Below are positions 14,561 to 23,680 of a stretch of 64,000 bases of DNA, one piece after another. Every line of letters starts with the position of its first letter. Positions within the stretch are counted from its first letter, which is position 1. The position numbers were made by a program, and so were the translations under genes. The notes under the pieces were generated by a model. The model searched no databases and was not told the origin of the DNA. It saw only the letters and a list, made by a program, of their open reading frames with translations. The DNA is from Streptomyces sp. NBC_00353 (GTDB lineage Bacteria > Actinomycetota > Actinomycetes > Streptomycetales > Streptomycetaceae), in the NCBI RefSeq assembly GCF_036108815.1, contig NZ_CP107985.1, positions 5,332,001 through 5,396,000 of the forward strand, read 5' to 3'.

Positions 14561-17203
14561 CTACTCCTCGTGCTCCCCGGCCGAAGGCGACATGCCTTCG
14601 ACAGTGCCCTCGACAGTCGACTCGGCTGTCGTCACCTCGGCAGTCGTCTCAGCCGTCTCGCCCTCGGCGTCATCGGCCCCGTCGACCTCTTCGGCCTCGC
14701 GGCCGGCCTCGGCGTTACGAGCGATACCGACGACGGCATCGCGCTTGCCCAGATTGATCAGTTGGACGCCCATGGTGTCACGGCCCGTCTCCCTGACTTC
14801 ATTGACTCGCGTACGAATCACACCACCGCCGAGCGTGATGGCAAGGATCTCATCCGTCTCCTCGACCACCAGCGCGCCGACCAGCGAGCCCCTGTCCTCC
14901 ACGATCTTGGCGGCCTTGATGCCGAGGCCGCCGCGACCCTGAACGCGGTACTCGTCGACGGCGGTCCGCTTCGCGTACCCGCCATCGGTGGCAGTGAAGA
15001 CGAACGTACCTGGCCGGACGACATTCATCGAGAGCAGTTCGTCGCCCTCGCGGAAACTCATCCCCTTGACACCCGAAGTGGCACGGCCCATCGGGCGCAG
15101 CGCTTCGTCCGTCGCAGTGAACCTGATCGACTGGGCCTTCTTGCTGATGAGCAGCAGATCGTCCTCGGCCGAAACCAGCTCCGCACCGATCAGCTCGTCG
15201 TCGCTGCCGTCCTCCGTCTCACGGAGGTTGATCGCGATGACACCGCCCGAGCGCGGCGAGTCGTAGTCCTTCAGCACGGTCTTCTTCACCAGGCCGCCCT
15301 TGGTGGCCAGGATCAGATACGGCGCGGCCTCGTAGTCGCGGATCGCCAGGATCTCGGCGATCTGCTCGTCCGGCTGGAAGGCCAGCAGGTTGGCGACATG
15401 CTGCCCACGCGCATCACGGCCGGCGTCCGGAAGCTCGTACGCCTTGGCCCGGTAGACCCGGCCCTTGTTGGTGAAGAACAGCAGCCAGTGGTGGGTCGTC
15501 GACACGAAGAAGTGGTCGACGATGTCGTCTTCCTTGAGCTTCGTGCCGCGTACGCCCTTGCCGCCGCGCTTCTGCGAGCGGTAGTCGTCCGTCTTCGTAC
15601 GCTTCACATAGCCGCCGCGCGAGATCGTGACGACGATGTCCTCCTCGGCGATCAGGTCCTCGATGGACATGTCACCGTCGAAGGGCACCAGCTTGGAGCG
15701 TCGGTCGTCGCCGAACTTGTCGACGATCGCCCCCAGCTCTTCGCTGACGATCTGCCGCTGCCGCTCGGGCGACGCCAGGATCTGGTTGTACTCGTTGATC
15801 TTCGCCTGGAGCTCGTCGTGCTCGGCCGTGATCTTCTGGTGCTCCAGCGCGGCCAGTCGGCGCAGCTGCATCTCCAGGATCGCGTTCGCCTGGATCTCGT
15901 CGATCTCCAGGAGGCCCATCAGGCCCTCACGGGCGATCTCGACCGTCTGGCTGCGCCGGATGAGGGCGATGACCTCGTCGATCGCGTCGAGCGCCTTGAG
16001 CAGACCGCGCAGGATGTGCGCCCGCTCCTCCGCCTTACGCAGGCGGAACCTCGTACGCCGGACGATGACCTCGATCTGGTGCGTCACCCAGTGGCGGATG
16101 AACGCGTCGATCGACAGCGTGCGCGGCACCCCGTCGACCAGGGCCAGCATGTTCGCGCCGAAGTTCGTCTGCAGGTCGGTGTGCTTGTACAGGTTGTTCA
16201 GTACGACCTTGGCGACCGCGTCCCTCTTCAGCACGACCACGAGGCGCTGGCCGGTGCGCGAGGACGTCTCGTCACGGACGTCCGCGATCCCGCCGACCTT
16301 GCCGTCCTTGACCAGGTCGGCGATCTTCTGCGCGAGGTTGTCGGGGTTGGTCTGGTACGGAAGCTCCGTGACGACCAGGCACTGCCGGTTCTGGATCTCC
16401 TCGACCGCGACGACCGCGCGCATCGTGATGGACCCACGGCCCGTGCGGTACGCCTCCTCGATGCCCTTGCGGCCCACGACGAGCGCACCGGTCGGGAAGT
16501 CCGGGCCCTTGATCCGCTCGATCAGGGCGTCCAGCAGCTCCTCGTGCGAGGCCTCCGGGTGCTCCAGGTACCACTGCGCACCGGACGCGACCTCGCGCAG
16601 GTTGTGCGGCGGAATGTTGGTCGCCATGCCGACCGCGATACCCGCGGAACCGTTGACCAGCAGGTTCGGGAAGCGCGCCGGCAGGACCGTCGGCTCCTGA
16701 TTACGGCCGTCGTAGTTGTCCTGGAAGTCGACGGTCTCCTCGTCGATGTCCCGGACCATCTCCATGGACTGCGGCATCATCTTGCACTCGGTGTACCGCA
16801 TGGCGGCAGCCGGGTCGTTGCCCGGAGAACCGAAGTTGCCGTTGGAGTCCACCAGCGGCATCCGCATCGACCACGGCTGCGCCAGTCGCACCAGTGCGTC
16901 GTAGATCGACGAGTCACCGTGCGGGTGGTACGTACCCATGACGTCACCGACGACACGGGCGCACTTGTAGAAGCCCTTCTCAGGCCGGTAGCCGCCGTCG
17001 TACATCGCGTACAGCACACGGCGGTGGACGGGCTTGAGACCGTCCCGTACGTCGGGCAGCGCACGCGACACGATGACGGACATCGCGTAGTCGAGGTAGG
17101 AGCGCTGCATCTCCGTCTCGAGCCCGACGGGCTCGACACGCATGCCCACACCCGCGGTTGCGGGTTCCTCTTCGGGCGTCACAGGGGTGTTCTCGTCGGC
17201 CAT
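14561..17203 (-). CDS. gyrA: DNA gyrase subunit A
   Basis: 880 aa. It forms the A2B2 gyrase with GyrB and cuts and rejoins DNA to introduce negative supercoils. Seen: DGLKPVHRRVLYAM near residue 55, the quinolone-pocket motif TYHPHGDSSIYDAL with Ser98 and Asp102 (the sensitive-type residues), and the catalytic Tyr in AAMRYTEC (Tyr137). The GyrA box is QKRGGKG (544-550), which starts the DNA-wrapping C-terminal domain. The tail is long, acidic and Thr/Glu-rich, as in other Streptomyces. ATG at 17203, 46 bp after gyrB. Confidence 0.98.
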   Translation of the reverse strand: MADENTPVTPEEEPATAGVGMRVEPVGLETEMQRSYLDYAMSVIVSRALPDVRDGLKPVHRRVLYAMYDGGYRPEKGFYKCARVVGDVMGTYHPHGDSSIYDALVRLAQPWSMRMPLVDSNGNFGSPGNDPAAAMRYTECKMMPQSMEMVRDIDEETVDFQDNYDGRNQEPTVLPARFPNLLVNGSAGIAVGMATNIPPHNLREVASGAQWYLEHPEASHEELLDALIERIKGPDFPTGALVVGRKGIEEAYRTGRGSITMRAVVAVEEIQNRQCLVVTELPYQTNPDNLAQKIADLVKDGKVGGIADVRDETSSRTGQRLVVVLKRDAVAKVVLNNLYKHTDLQTNFGANMLALVDGVPRTLSIDAFIRHWVTHQIEVIVRRTRFRLRKAEERAHILRGLLKALDAIDEVIALIRRSQTVEIAREGLMGLLEIDEIQANAILEMQLRRLAALEHQKITAEHDELQAKINEYNQILASPERQRQIVSEELGAIVDKFGDDRRSKLVPFDGDMSIEDLIAEEDIVVTISRGGYVKRTKTDDYRSQKRGGKGVRGTKLKEDDIVDHFFVSTTHHWLLFFTNKGRVYRAKAYELPDAGRDARGQHVANLLAFQPDEQIAEILAIRDYEAAPYLILATKGGLVKKTVLKDYDSPRSGGVIAINLRETEDGSDDELIGAELVSAEDDLLLISKKAQSIRFTATDEALRPMGRATSGVKGMSFREGDELLSMNVVRPGTFVFTATDGGYAKRTAVDEYRVQGRGGLGIKAAKIVEDRGSLVGALVVEETDEILAITLGGGVIRTRVNEVRETGRDTMGVQLINLGKRDAVVGIARNAEAGREAEEVDGADDAEGETAETTAEVTTAESTVEGTVEGMSPSAGEHEE

Positions 17204-17249
17204 TGCTGGTCAAAGTCCTTTCGAGCGGCGGCTTGCTGGTACGGCCGAC

Positions 17250-19295
17250 TCAGATGTCGAGGAAGCGGACGTCCTTGGCGTTGCGCTGGATGAACGAGCG
17301 CCGCGCCTCGACGTCCTCACCCATCAGCACCGAGAAGAGGTCGTCGGCCTGCGCCGCGTCGTCCAGCGTGACCTGGCCGAGCACCCGGTGGTCGACGTCC
17401 ATCGTGGTGATGCGCAGCTCCTCGGCGTTCATCTCGCCGAGACCCTTGAAGCGCTGGATCGAGTCTTCCTTGATCCGCTTGCCGTTCTGCTTGCCGAGCT
17501 CGACAAGGGCGTCGCGCTCGCGGTCCGAGTACGCGTACTCGAAGTCGTCCCGACCCCACTTGATCTTGTAGAGCGGCGGGCGGGAAAGGTAGACGTGCCC
17601 GGCCTCGACCAGCGGACGCAGGAAGCGGAAGAGGAACGTCAGCAGCAGGGTGTTGATGTGCTGACCGTCGACGTCGGCGTCCGCCATCAGAATGATCTTG
17701 TGATAGCGGAGCTTCTCGATGTCGAAGTCCTCGTGGACTCCGGTGCCGAAGGCCGAGATCAGCGCCTGGACCTCGGTGTTCTGCAGGATCTTGTCGACCC
17801 GGGCCTTCTCGACGTTCAGGATCTTGCCTCGGATCGGCAGGATGGCCTGGTACATCGGGTTGCGGCCGGACTTCGCCGAACCACCGGCGGAGTCACCCTC
17901 GACGATGAAGATCTCGCACTTCGTCGGGTCGTTGGACTGGCAGTCGCTCAGCTTGCCCGGCAGCGAGGCGCTCTCCAGGAGACCCTTGCGACGCGTCAGA
18001 TCGCGCGCCTTGCGGGCCGCAACGCGGGCCGTGGCCGCCGCGATGCCCTTACGGACGATGTCCGCAGCCTCGTTCGGGTTCCGGTCGAACCAGTCCGTGA
18101 GGTGCTCGTGGACGACCTTCTGGACGAAGGTCTTCGCCTCCGTGTTGCCCAGCTTGGTCTTCGTCTGACCCTCGAACTGCGGCTCGCCCAGCTTCACCGA
18201 GATGATCGCCGTCAGACCCTCACGGATGTCGTCACCGGTGAGGTTGTCGTCCTTCTCACGCAGCAGCTTCTTGTCCCGCGCGTACTTGTTGACCAGCGTG
18301 GTCAGCGCCGCACGGAAGCCTTCCTCGTGGGTGCCGCCCTCATGCGTGTGGATCGTGTTCGCGAAGGAGTACACACCCTCGCTGTACTGCGTGTTCCACT
18401 GCATCGCGATCTCGGCCGAGAGGAGTCGCTCCTTGTCCTCGGCCTCGATGTCGATCACCGACTGGTGAATGACGTCGCCCTTGCGGGAGTTGAGGTACTT
18501 CACGAAGTCGACGATGCCGCCCTCGTAGTGGTACGTGACCGTGCGGGCCGCTTCCTCCTCGGCGATCTCGACCGCCTCCGCGACATCCGCACCCGCCGTC
18601 GCCTTCGCCGACTCACGCTCGTCGGTGAGCTTGATCGTCAGACCCTTGTTGAGGAACGCCATCTCCTGGAAGCGGCGCGCCAGAGTCTCGAAGGAGTACT
18701 CGGTGGTCTCGAAGATGTCACCGTCGGCCCAGAAGGTGACCGTCGTCCCCGACTCCTCGGTGGCCTCGTTACGGGCCAGCGGCGCCGTCGGCACACCGAG
18801 CTTGTAGTCCTGGGTCCAGCGGTAGCCGTCCCGCCTGACCTCGACGGAGACGCGCGACGACAGCGCGTTCACCACGGAGACACCTACACCGTGGAGACCG
18901 CCGGAGACGGCATAACCGCCGCCGCCGAACTTACCGCCGGCATGCAGCACGGTCAGCACGACCTCGACGGCCGGCTTCTTCTCCGACGGCACGATGTCGA
19001 CCGGGATACCACGGCCGTTGTCGATCACACGAACCCCGCCGTCGGGGAGGATCGTAACGTCGATCGTGTCCGCGTGCCCGGCCAGGGCCTCGTCGACCGA
19101 GTTGTCGACCACTTCCTGCACCAAGTGGTGCAGGCCACGCTCACCGGTCGAGCCGATGTACATACCAGGTCGCTTGCGGACCGCGTCCAAGCCCTCGAGG
19201 ACGGTGATCGCGCTGGCGTCGTACGAGGCAGTTACCCCGCCGCTCTCACCGGGTGTGGACGGAATGTTCTCGTTGGGGTTGCCGGAATCGGCCAC
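17250..19295 (-). CDS. gyrB: DNA gyrase subunit B
   Basis: 681 aa from GTG 19295 (VADSGNPNEN), chosen because Streptomyces GyrB starts so and AAAGGG precedes it; the frame is open further upstream. GHKL ATPase domain with GLDAVRKRPGMYIGST, DNGRGIPVD and GGLHGVGVSVVNAL; transducer domain; TOPRIM domain with EGDSAGGSAKSGR and DADVDGQHI; C-terminal RRSFIQRNAKDVRFLDI. It hydrolyses ATP to drive supercoiling and is the target of aminocoumarins. It is first in the gyrB-gyrA-DUF3566 operon. Confidence 0.98.
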   Translation of the reverse strand: MADSGNPNENIPSTPGESGGVTASYDASAITVLEGLDAVRKRPGMYIGSTGERGLHHLVQEVVDNSVDEALAGHADTIDVTILPDGGVRVIDNGRGIPVDIVPSEKKPAVEVVLTVLHAGGKFGGGGYAVSGGLHGVGVSVVNALSSRVSVEVRRDGYRWTQDYKLGVPTAPLARNEATEESGTTVTFWADGDIFETTEYSFETLARRFQEMAFLNKGLTIKLTDERESAKATAGADVAEAVEIAEEEAARTVTYHYEGGIVDFVKYLNSRKGDVIHQSVIDIEAEDKERLLSAEIAMQWNTQYSEGVYSFANTIHTHEGGTHEEGFRAALTTLVNKYARDKKLLREKDDNLTGDDIREGLTAIISVKLGEPQFEGQTKTKLGNTEAKTFVQKVVHEHLTDWFDRNPNEAADIVRKGIAAATARVAARKARDLTRRKGLLESASLPGKLSDCQSNDPTKCEIFIVEGDSAGGSAKSGRNPMYQAILPIRGKILNVEKARVDKILQNTEVQALISAFGTGVHEDFDIEKLRYHKIILMADADVDGQHINTLLLTFLFRFLRPLVEAGHVYLSRPPLYKIKWGRDDFEYAYSDRERDALVELGKQNGKRIKEDSIQRFKGLGEMNAEELRITTMDVDHRVLGQVTLDDAAQADDLFSVLMGEDVEARRSFIQRNAKDVRFLDI

Positions 19296-19734
19296 GAAGC
19301 GCCCTTTCTGGCACAGCACAGGCCGTTCTCCGGGCAGGCGGGAGCGGCTGCGTCGTTCGGCTTGTATCGACGACTCCCGCGAAGATGCGGGATTGTTCAC
19401 CAGTCTACCGGTAGCGCCGACATGAATGGGGGTTTGCCGGTACCTGAGTCCGCATGTGCCGCCCTGAATGAGCGCCTGACGACTCCCCATATTCAGGATG
19501 GGGCCCTAAGAGGCTCACGCGGGCATTGAGCGCTTCGGCCTGTCAACCTCCCGCTACGGTGAGGGACGCATCAGCCGATCCGTACGGTTTCAATCGCCAC
19601 AGAACGACATATCCCGGAACCCGCGGGCAGCACAACGCACCAGGCAGCACACCGCCACAGCCGAGCCTCGGCGGAACCGGGAACGGTTGCCGCCGGAGGC
19701 CGACAGAGGGCCGAACAAGGAGAGAAAGTGCAGG
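19296..19734. other. 439-bp spacer upstream of gyrB
   Basis: It should contain the gyrB promoter on the minus strand. TAGACT (minus strand, 19402-19407) is a possible -10 about 105 bp before the start, but its -35 is poor. Some rightward open frames cross the spacer but lack family signals and I do not call them. No terminator or repeat was noticed. Confidence 0.45.
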
Positions 19735-20328
19735 TCAGCCGTACGTGTCGCCCGGGCCGGTGCTCCCCGGCGCGCGCAGCGGACCGAACCTGCGCTGCGG
19801 ACCGCCCGGCCCCAGCACCTTGATCAACTTCACTGTGCCGTGCCCCAGATCCGCATTGAGCCGCGCCACCAGCTGCGGCGCCAGCAGCCGCAGCTGCGTC
19901 GCCCACGCCGTCGAGTCGCACTGCACCGTGAGCACCCGCTCCTCGGGGTCCTCGTCATAACGCAACGGCACACAGTGATTGGCCAGATCCTCACCGACGA
20001 TCTGCGGCCACCGACCCATCACCCCGCCCACCGCAGCAGGCGCCTCCCAGCCACGCTCGGTGATCAGACGATTGATCGCAGCGCCCAGCGGCAACGGATC
20101 ACGGCCGTCCGCCCGCGCCCCGGAACGCAGACCGCCACCCCGTCTGGCCTGCTTCTTCTGCTGGGCCGCAGCGCCCCGCGCCCGGGCCTGCTCCTTCGCG
20201 GCACGCAACGCCACCCGAGCCAGATCGACCCCCGACGCCTCCGGCTGCTTCGTCTCGCGCGCCGGTTCCTGCGGGCCCGAGCCGCCGGCAGCGCCCATGC
20301 CCTTCGCCGCACCACCGGAGCCACTCAT
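19735..20328 (-). CDS. dciA: DUF721 protein, DciA-like
   Basis: 197 aa. Low-complexity basic N-terminus rich in Gly, Ala, Lys and Gln (about 1-80), then the DUF721 domain: INRLITERGWEAPAAVGGVM and WPQIVGEDLANHCVPL, then LTVQCDSTAWATQLRLLAPQ, ending with LVARLNADLGHG..VKLIKVLGP. Family knowledge: DUF721/DciA is the ancestral bacterial loader or operator of the replicative helicase in species lacking DnaC/DnaI. No DnaC or DnaI is seen here, while dnaB is in the window. ATG start overlaps the recF stop by 4 bp, so it is coupled to recF. Confidence 0.88.
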   Translation of the reverse strand: MSGSGGAAKGMGAAGGSGPQEPARETKQPEASGVDLARVALRAAKEQARARGAAAQQKKQARRGGGLRSGARADGRDPLPLGAAINRLITERGWEAPAAVGGVMGRWPQIVGEDLANHCVPLRYDEDPEERVLTVQCDSTAWATQLRLLAPQLVARLNADLGHGTVKLIKVLGPGGPQRRFGPLRAPGSTGPGDTYG

Positions 20329-21455
20329 ACGCGCTCCACCTCGCCCGCCGAAACCGTGTACCGCGTACCCGCCAACACGCCCGGAACGTCATCGTCCACC
20401 GCGGCCGTCACCAGCACCTGCTCGCCCGGAGCCACCAACTCCGCCAACCGCTCCCTGCGCCGCGCATCCAGCTCGGCGAAGACATCGTCCAGGACGAGCA
20501 CCGGCTCATTGCCCTCGCTGCGCAGCAGATCGTACGAAGCCAGCCGCAGCGCCAACGCGTACGACCAGGACTCGCCATGGCTCGCGTACCCCTTGGCGGG
20601 CATGCCGCGCAGCCCCAACAGCAGATCGTCGCGGTGCGGGCCGACCAGCGTCACACCCCGCTCGATCTCCTGCTTACGCACCTCCGCGAGGGCGGCGATC
20701 AGCTGCTCGTACAGCTCGTCCCGGGTACGGGCCGGCTCCACGCCCGCACCGACCGAACTGCGGTACTCCAAGGTCACGGGGCCACCGCCGGGCGCGACAT
20801 CCGCATACGCCTTGTCGGCCAGCGGCTGCAGGGTCGCGATCAGATCGAGCCGCTGCGCCAGCAGCTCCGCGCCCACCCGGCCCAGATGCTGGTCCCACAC
20901 ATCGAGGGTGGACAGATCCATCGACCGGCCACCGTGCCGGCGCGCCATCGCCGCAGATTTCAGCAGGGTGTTGCGCTGCTTCAGCACCCGCTCGTAGTCC
21001 GAGCGGACCCCCGCCATCCGCGGCGAACGCGCCGTGATCAGCTCGTCGAGGAAGCGCCGGCGCTCCCCGGGATCGCCCTTGACCAGCGCCAGATCCTCCG
21101 GAGCGAACAGCACCGTCCGTACGATCCCCAGCACATCACGCGGCCTGACCTGCGACGATCTATTGATCCTGGCGCGATTGGCCTTGCCCGGGTTGAGCTC
21201 GAGCTCGATCAGCTGGGAGCGCTCGCCCTGTGCGACGGCGGCCCGGATGACAGCCCGGTCCGCGCCCATCCGTACGAGCGGCGCGTCGGAGGAGACGCGG
21301 TGGCTGCCGAGCGTCGCGAGGTAGCCGACGGCCTCGACGAGATTCGTCTTGCCCTGACCGTTGGCACCCACGAACGCGGTGACGCCCGAATCAAGAGGTA
21401 CCTCGACCCGGGCGTACGAGCGGAAGTTGGCCAGCGAGAGATGCGTGACATGCAT
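20325..21455 (-). CDS. recF: DNA replication and repair protein RecF
   Basis: 376 aa, an ABC-type ATPase that helps load RecA at gaps. Seen: HLSLANFRSYARVEV, Walker A GANGQGKTN (from Gly30), QRNTLLKSA in the lid region, signature part YALALRLASYDLLRSEGNEP and Walker B VLVLDDVFAELD with DARRRERLAELV. Full length. ATG at 21455. Lies between gnd and dciA in the origin operon. Confidence 0.97.
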   Translation of the reverse strand: MHVTHLSLANFRSYARVEVPLDSGVTAFVGANGQGKTNLVEAVGYLATLGSHRVSSDAPLVRMGADRAVIRAAVAQGERSQLIELELNPGKANRARINRSSQVRPRDVLGIVRTVLFAPEDLALVKGDPGERRRFLDELITARSPRMAGVRSDYERVLKQRNTLLKSAAMARRHGGRSMDLSTLDVWDQHLGRVGAELLAQRLDLIATLQPLADKAYADVAPGGGPVTLEYRSSVGAGVEPARTRDELYEQLIAALAEVRKQEIERGVTLVGPHRDDLLLGLRGMPAKGYASHGESWSYALALRLASYDLLRSEGNEPVLVLDDVFAELDARRRERLAELVAPGEQVLVTAAVDDDVPGVLAGTRYTVSAGEVERV

Positions 21456-21540
21456 GGGTGTACGCCGACCTTCCCGGCTTCCTGCTCCGTGCTCCGTAGC
21501 GCGGGCCGGTGATGCTGGTCCGGCCCGCCTTGCGTTGCGG

Positions 21541-22419
21541 TTACTTCTTGTTCTCGACCGCGTGGCCGCCGAACTGGTTGCGCAGCGCCGCGATCATCTT
21601 CATCTGCGGGGAGTCGTCCTGCCGCGAGGCGAAACGCGCGAAGAGCGACGCGGTGATCGCGGGCAGCGGCACCGCGTTGTCGATCGCCGCCTCCACCGTC
21701 CAGCGTCCCTCACCCGAGTCGGCGGCGAAGCCGCGCAGCTTGTCGAGGTGCTCGTCGTCGTCCAGCGCGTTGACCGCCAGGTCGAGCAGCCAGGAACGGA
21801 TGACCGTGCCCTCCTGCCAGGAGCGGAAGACCTCACGTACGTCGGTGACGGAGTCGACCTTCTCCAGCAGTTCCCAGCCCTCGGCGTAGGCCTGCATCAT
21901 GGCGTACTCGATGCCGTTGTGGACCATCTTCGCGAAGTGGCCGGCGCCGACCTTGCCCGCGTGGACGGAGCCGAAGTCACCCTCCGGCTTCAGGGCGTCG
22001 AAGATCGGCTGGACCTTCGCCACGTGGGCGGCGTCGCCGCCGTACATCAGCGCGTAGCCGTTCTCCAGGCCCCAGACGCCACCGGAGACACCGCAGTCGA
22101 CGAAGCCGATGCCCTTGATGCCCAGCTCGACCGCGTGCTTCTCGTCGTCCGTCCAGCGGGAGTTCCCGCCGTCCACGACGATGTCGCCGGGCGACAGCAG
22201 CGCGGCCAGCTCGTCGATCGTGGACTGTGTCGCCGCACCGGCCGGGACCATCACCCAGATGACCCGCGGGCCCTTCAGCTTGCCCACAAGCTCTTCGAGA
22301 CTGTGGACATCGGAGACGTCCGGATTGCGGTCATAACCGAGGACGGTGTGGCCTGCGCGGCGGATGCGCTCGCGCATGTTGCCGCCCATCTTGCCGAGGC
22401 CGACGAGACCGAGCTCCAT
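21541..22419 (-). CDS. gnd: 6-phosphogluconate dehydrogenase, decarboxylating
   Basis: 292 aa, the short actinobacterial/YqeC-type enzyme, which converts 6-phosphogluconate to ribulose-5-phosphate in the pentose phosphate pathway. Seen: N-terminal GLVGLGKMGGNMRERIRRAG (NAD(P)-binding), VMVPAGAAT, VDGGNSRWTDD, FVDCGVSGGVWGLENGY (substrate site) and GHFAKMVHNGIEYAMM with the catalytic Lys and Asn. The isoform's cofactor (NAD or NADP) is not decided by eye. It is inserted between recF and dnaN, a placement seen across Streptomyces. ATG at 22419 after AAGGAA. Confidence 0.95.
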   Translation of the reverse strand: MELGLVGLGKMGGNMRERIRRAGHTVLGYDRNPDVSDVHSLEELVGKLKGPRVIWVMVPAGAATQSTIDELAALLSPGDIVVDGGNSRWTDDEKHAVELGIKGIGFVDCGVSGGVWGLENGYALMYGGDAAHVAKVQPIFDALKPEGDFGSVHAGKVGAGHFAKMVHNGIEYAMMQAYAEGWELLEKVDSVTDVREVFRSWQEGTVIRSWLLDLAVNALDDDEHLDKLRGFAADSGEGRWTVEAAIDNAVPLPAITASLFARFASRQDDSPQMKMIAALRNQFGGHAVENKK

Positions 22420-22549
22420 CAGAGATTCCTTAAGCGTTGTGCCGATTCGTACCCAAAGCCGAGCGTACGCCCGGGCGGGGACAGGCCGACGGGCATGCTC
22501 GGCGCTGAGCGTGCCCGTCGGGATCTGCCGTGACGGACCGACGGTCGTA

Positions 22550-23680
22550 TCAGCCGGAGAGGCGGACCGGCATGATCAGGTACTTGTACGCGTCATCCGC
22601 CTCGGCATCCACCGCGGGCCGGCCGCTGAGCAGCGCAGGCTTGGTGGACGTCGTGAAGGAGAGCTGGGCGACCGGGGAGTCGATCGCGCTGAGCCCGTCG
22701 AGCAGGAACGTCGGGTTGAAGGCGATCGAGATGTCGTCGCCGTCCAGCACGGCGTCGACACGCTCCACAGCCTGTGCATCGTCGCTGGAACCGGCTTCCA
22801 GGATCAGCACACCCTGCTCGAAGCTGAGCCGCACCGGGGTGTTCCGCTCGGCGACGAGAGCCACACGCTTGACAGCCTCGACGAACGGGGCGGTCTCGAT
22901 CACCGCGACCGAGTTGAACTCGGTGGGGAACAGCGTCCGGTACTTCGGCAGATCACCTTCGAGCAGCCGCGTGGTGGTTCGCCGGCCCGCGCCCTCGAAG
23001 CCGATGAGGCCCTCACCGGCACCCGAGCCGGACAGGGCCAGAGTCACCGTGTCCCCACTGGTCAGCGCCTTGGCGGTATCCAGCAGCGTCTTGGCGGGCA
23101 CCAGGGCGACGGCCGAGGCGTCCGGGTTCTCCGGCTTCCACAGGAACTCACGGACCGCGAAGCGGTAGCGGTCGGTGGAGGCCAGGGTGACCGTGTCGCC
23201 CTCGATCTCGATCCGCACACCGGTCAGGACGGGCAGCGTGTCGTCGCGACCCGCCGCGATGGCGACCTGGGCGGCGGCGGAGGCGAAGACCTCGCCGGGG
23301 ACCGTGCCCGTCGCGGTCGGCATCTGCGGCAGCGCCGGGTACTCCTCCACAGGAAGGGTGTGGAGTGTGAATCGCGAGGAGCCGCAGACCACCGTGGCCC
23401 GTACACCGTCGGTGGAAATCTCCACCGGGCGGTTGGGAAGGGCGCGGCAGATGTCGGCGAGCAGTCGGCCGGAGACCAGCACCGTGCCGTCCTCCTCGAC
23501 CTCGGCGTCCACCGAGACCCGGGCCGAGACCTCGTAGTCGAAGCTCGAGAAGCTGAGAGCCCCGTCCTCAGCCTTCAGCAGAAGGCCCGCAAGAACGGGC
23601 GCCGGCGGACGGGCCGGAAGGCTGCGAGCCACCCAGGCCACCGCCTCCGCGAGTACATCGCGCTCCACCCGGATCTTCAC
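22550..23680 (-). CDS. dnaN: DNA polymerase III sliding clamp (beta subunit)
   Basis: 376 aa from GTG 23680 (KIRVERDVLAEAVAWVARSL); the longer open frame runs back into oriC and is not used. Three clamp domains are recognisable, with VKIRVERDVLAEAV at the start and LPVLTGVRIEIEGDTVTLAS in domain 2. The C-terminus is DDAYKYLIMPVRLSG, the usual MPMRL-type end. The dimeric ring tethers polymerase to DNA. It is the first gene leftward from oriC. Confidence 0.97.
   Translation of the reverse strand: MKIRVERDVLAEAVAWVARSLPARPPAPVLAGLLLKAEDGALSFSSFDYEVSARVSVDAEVEEDGTVLVSGRLLADICRALPNRPVEISTDGVRATVVCGSSRFTLHTLPVEEYPALPQMPTATGTVPGEVFASAAAQVAIAAGRDDTLPVLTGVRIEIEGDTVTLASTDRYRFAVREFLWKPENPDASAVALVPAKTLLDTAKALTSGDTVTLALSGSGAGEGLIGFEGAGRRTTTRLLEGDLPKYRTLFPTEFNSVAVIETAPFVEAVKRVALVAERNTPVRLSFEQGVLILEAGSSDDAQAVERVDAVLDGDDISIAFNPTFLLDGLSAIDSPVAQLSFTTSTKPALLSGRPAVDAEADDAYKYLIMPVRLSG

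Noticed and set aside
14294..17293. 999-codon open frame on the plus strand opposite gyrA
   Set aside because: It mirrors gyrA exactly in codon register, a known artefact of GC-rich coding DNA; no family motif or ribosome site.
17142..19529. 795-codon frame opposite gyrB
   Set aside because: Antisense shadow of gyrB without domain signals.
19526..19960. Rightward frame upstream of gyrB
   Set aside because: Crosses the dciA gene antisense and has no recognisable domain.
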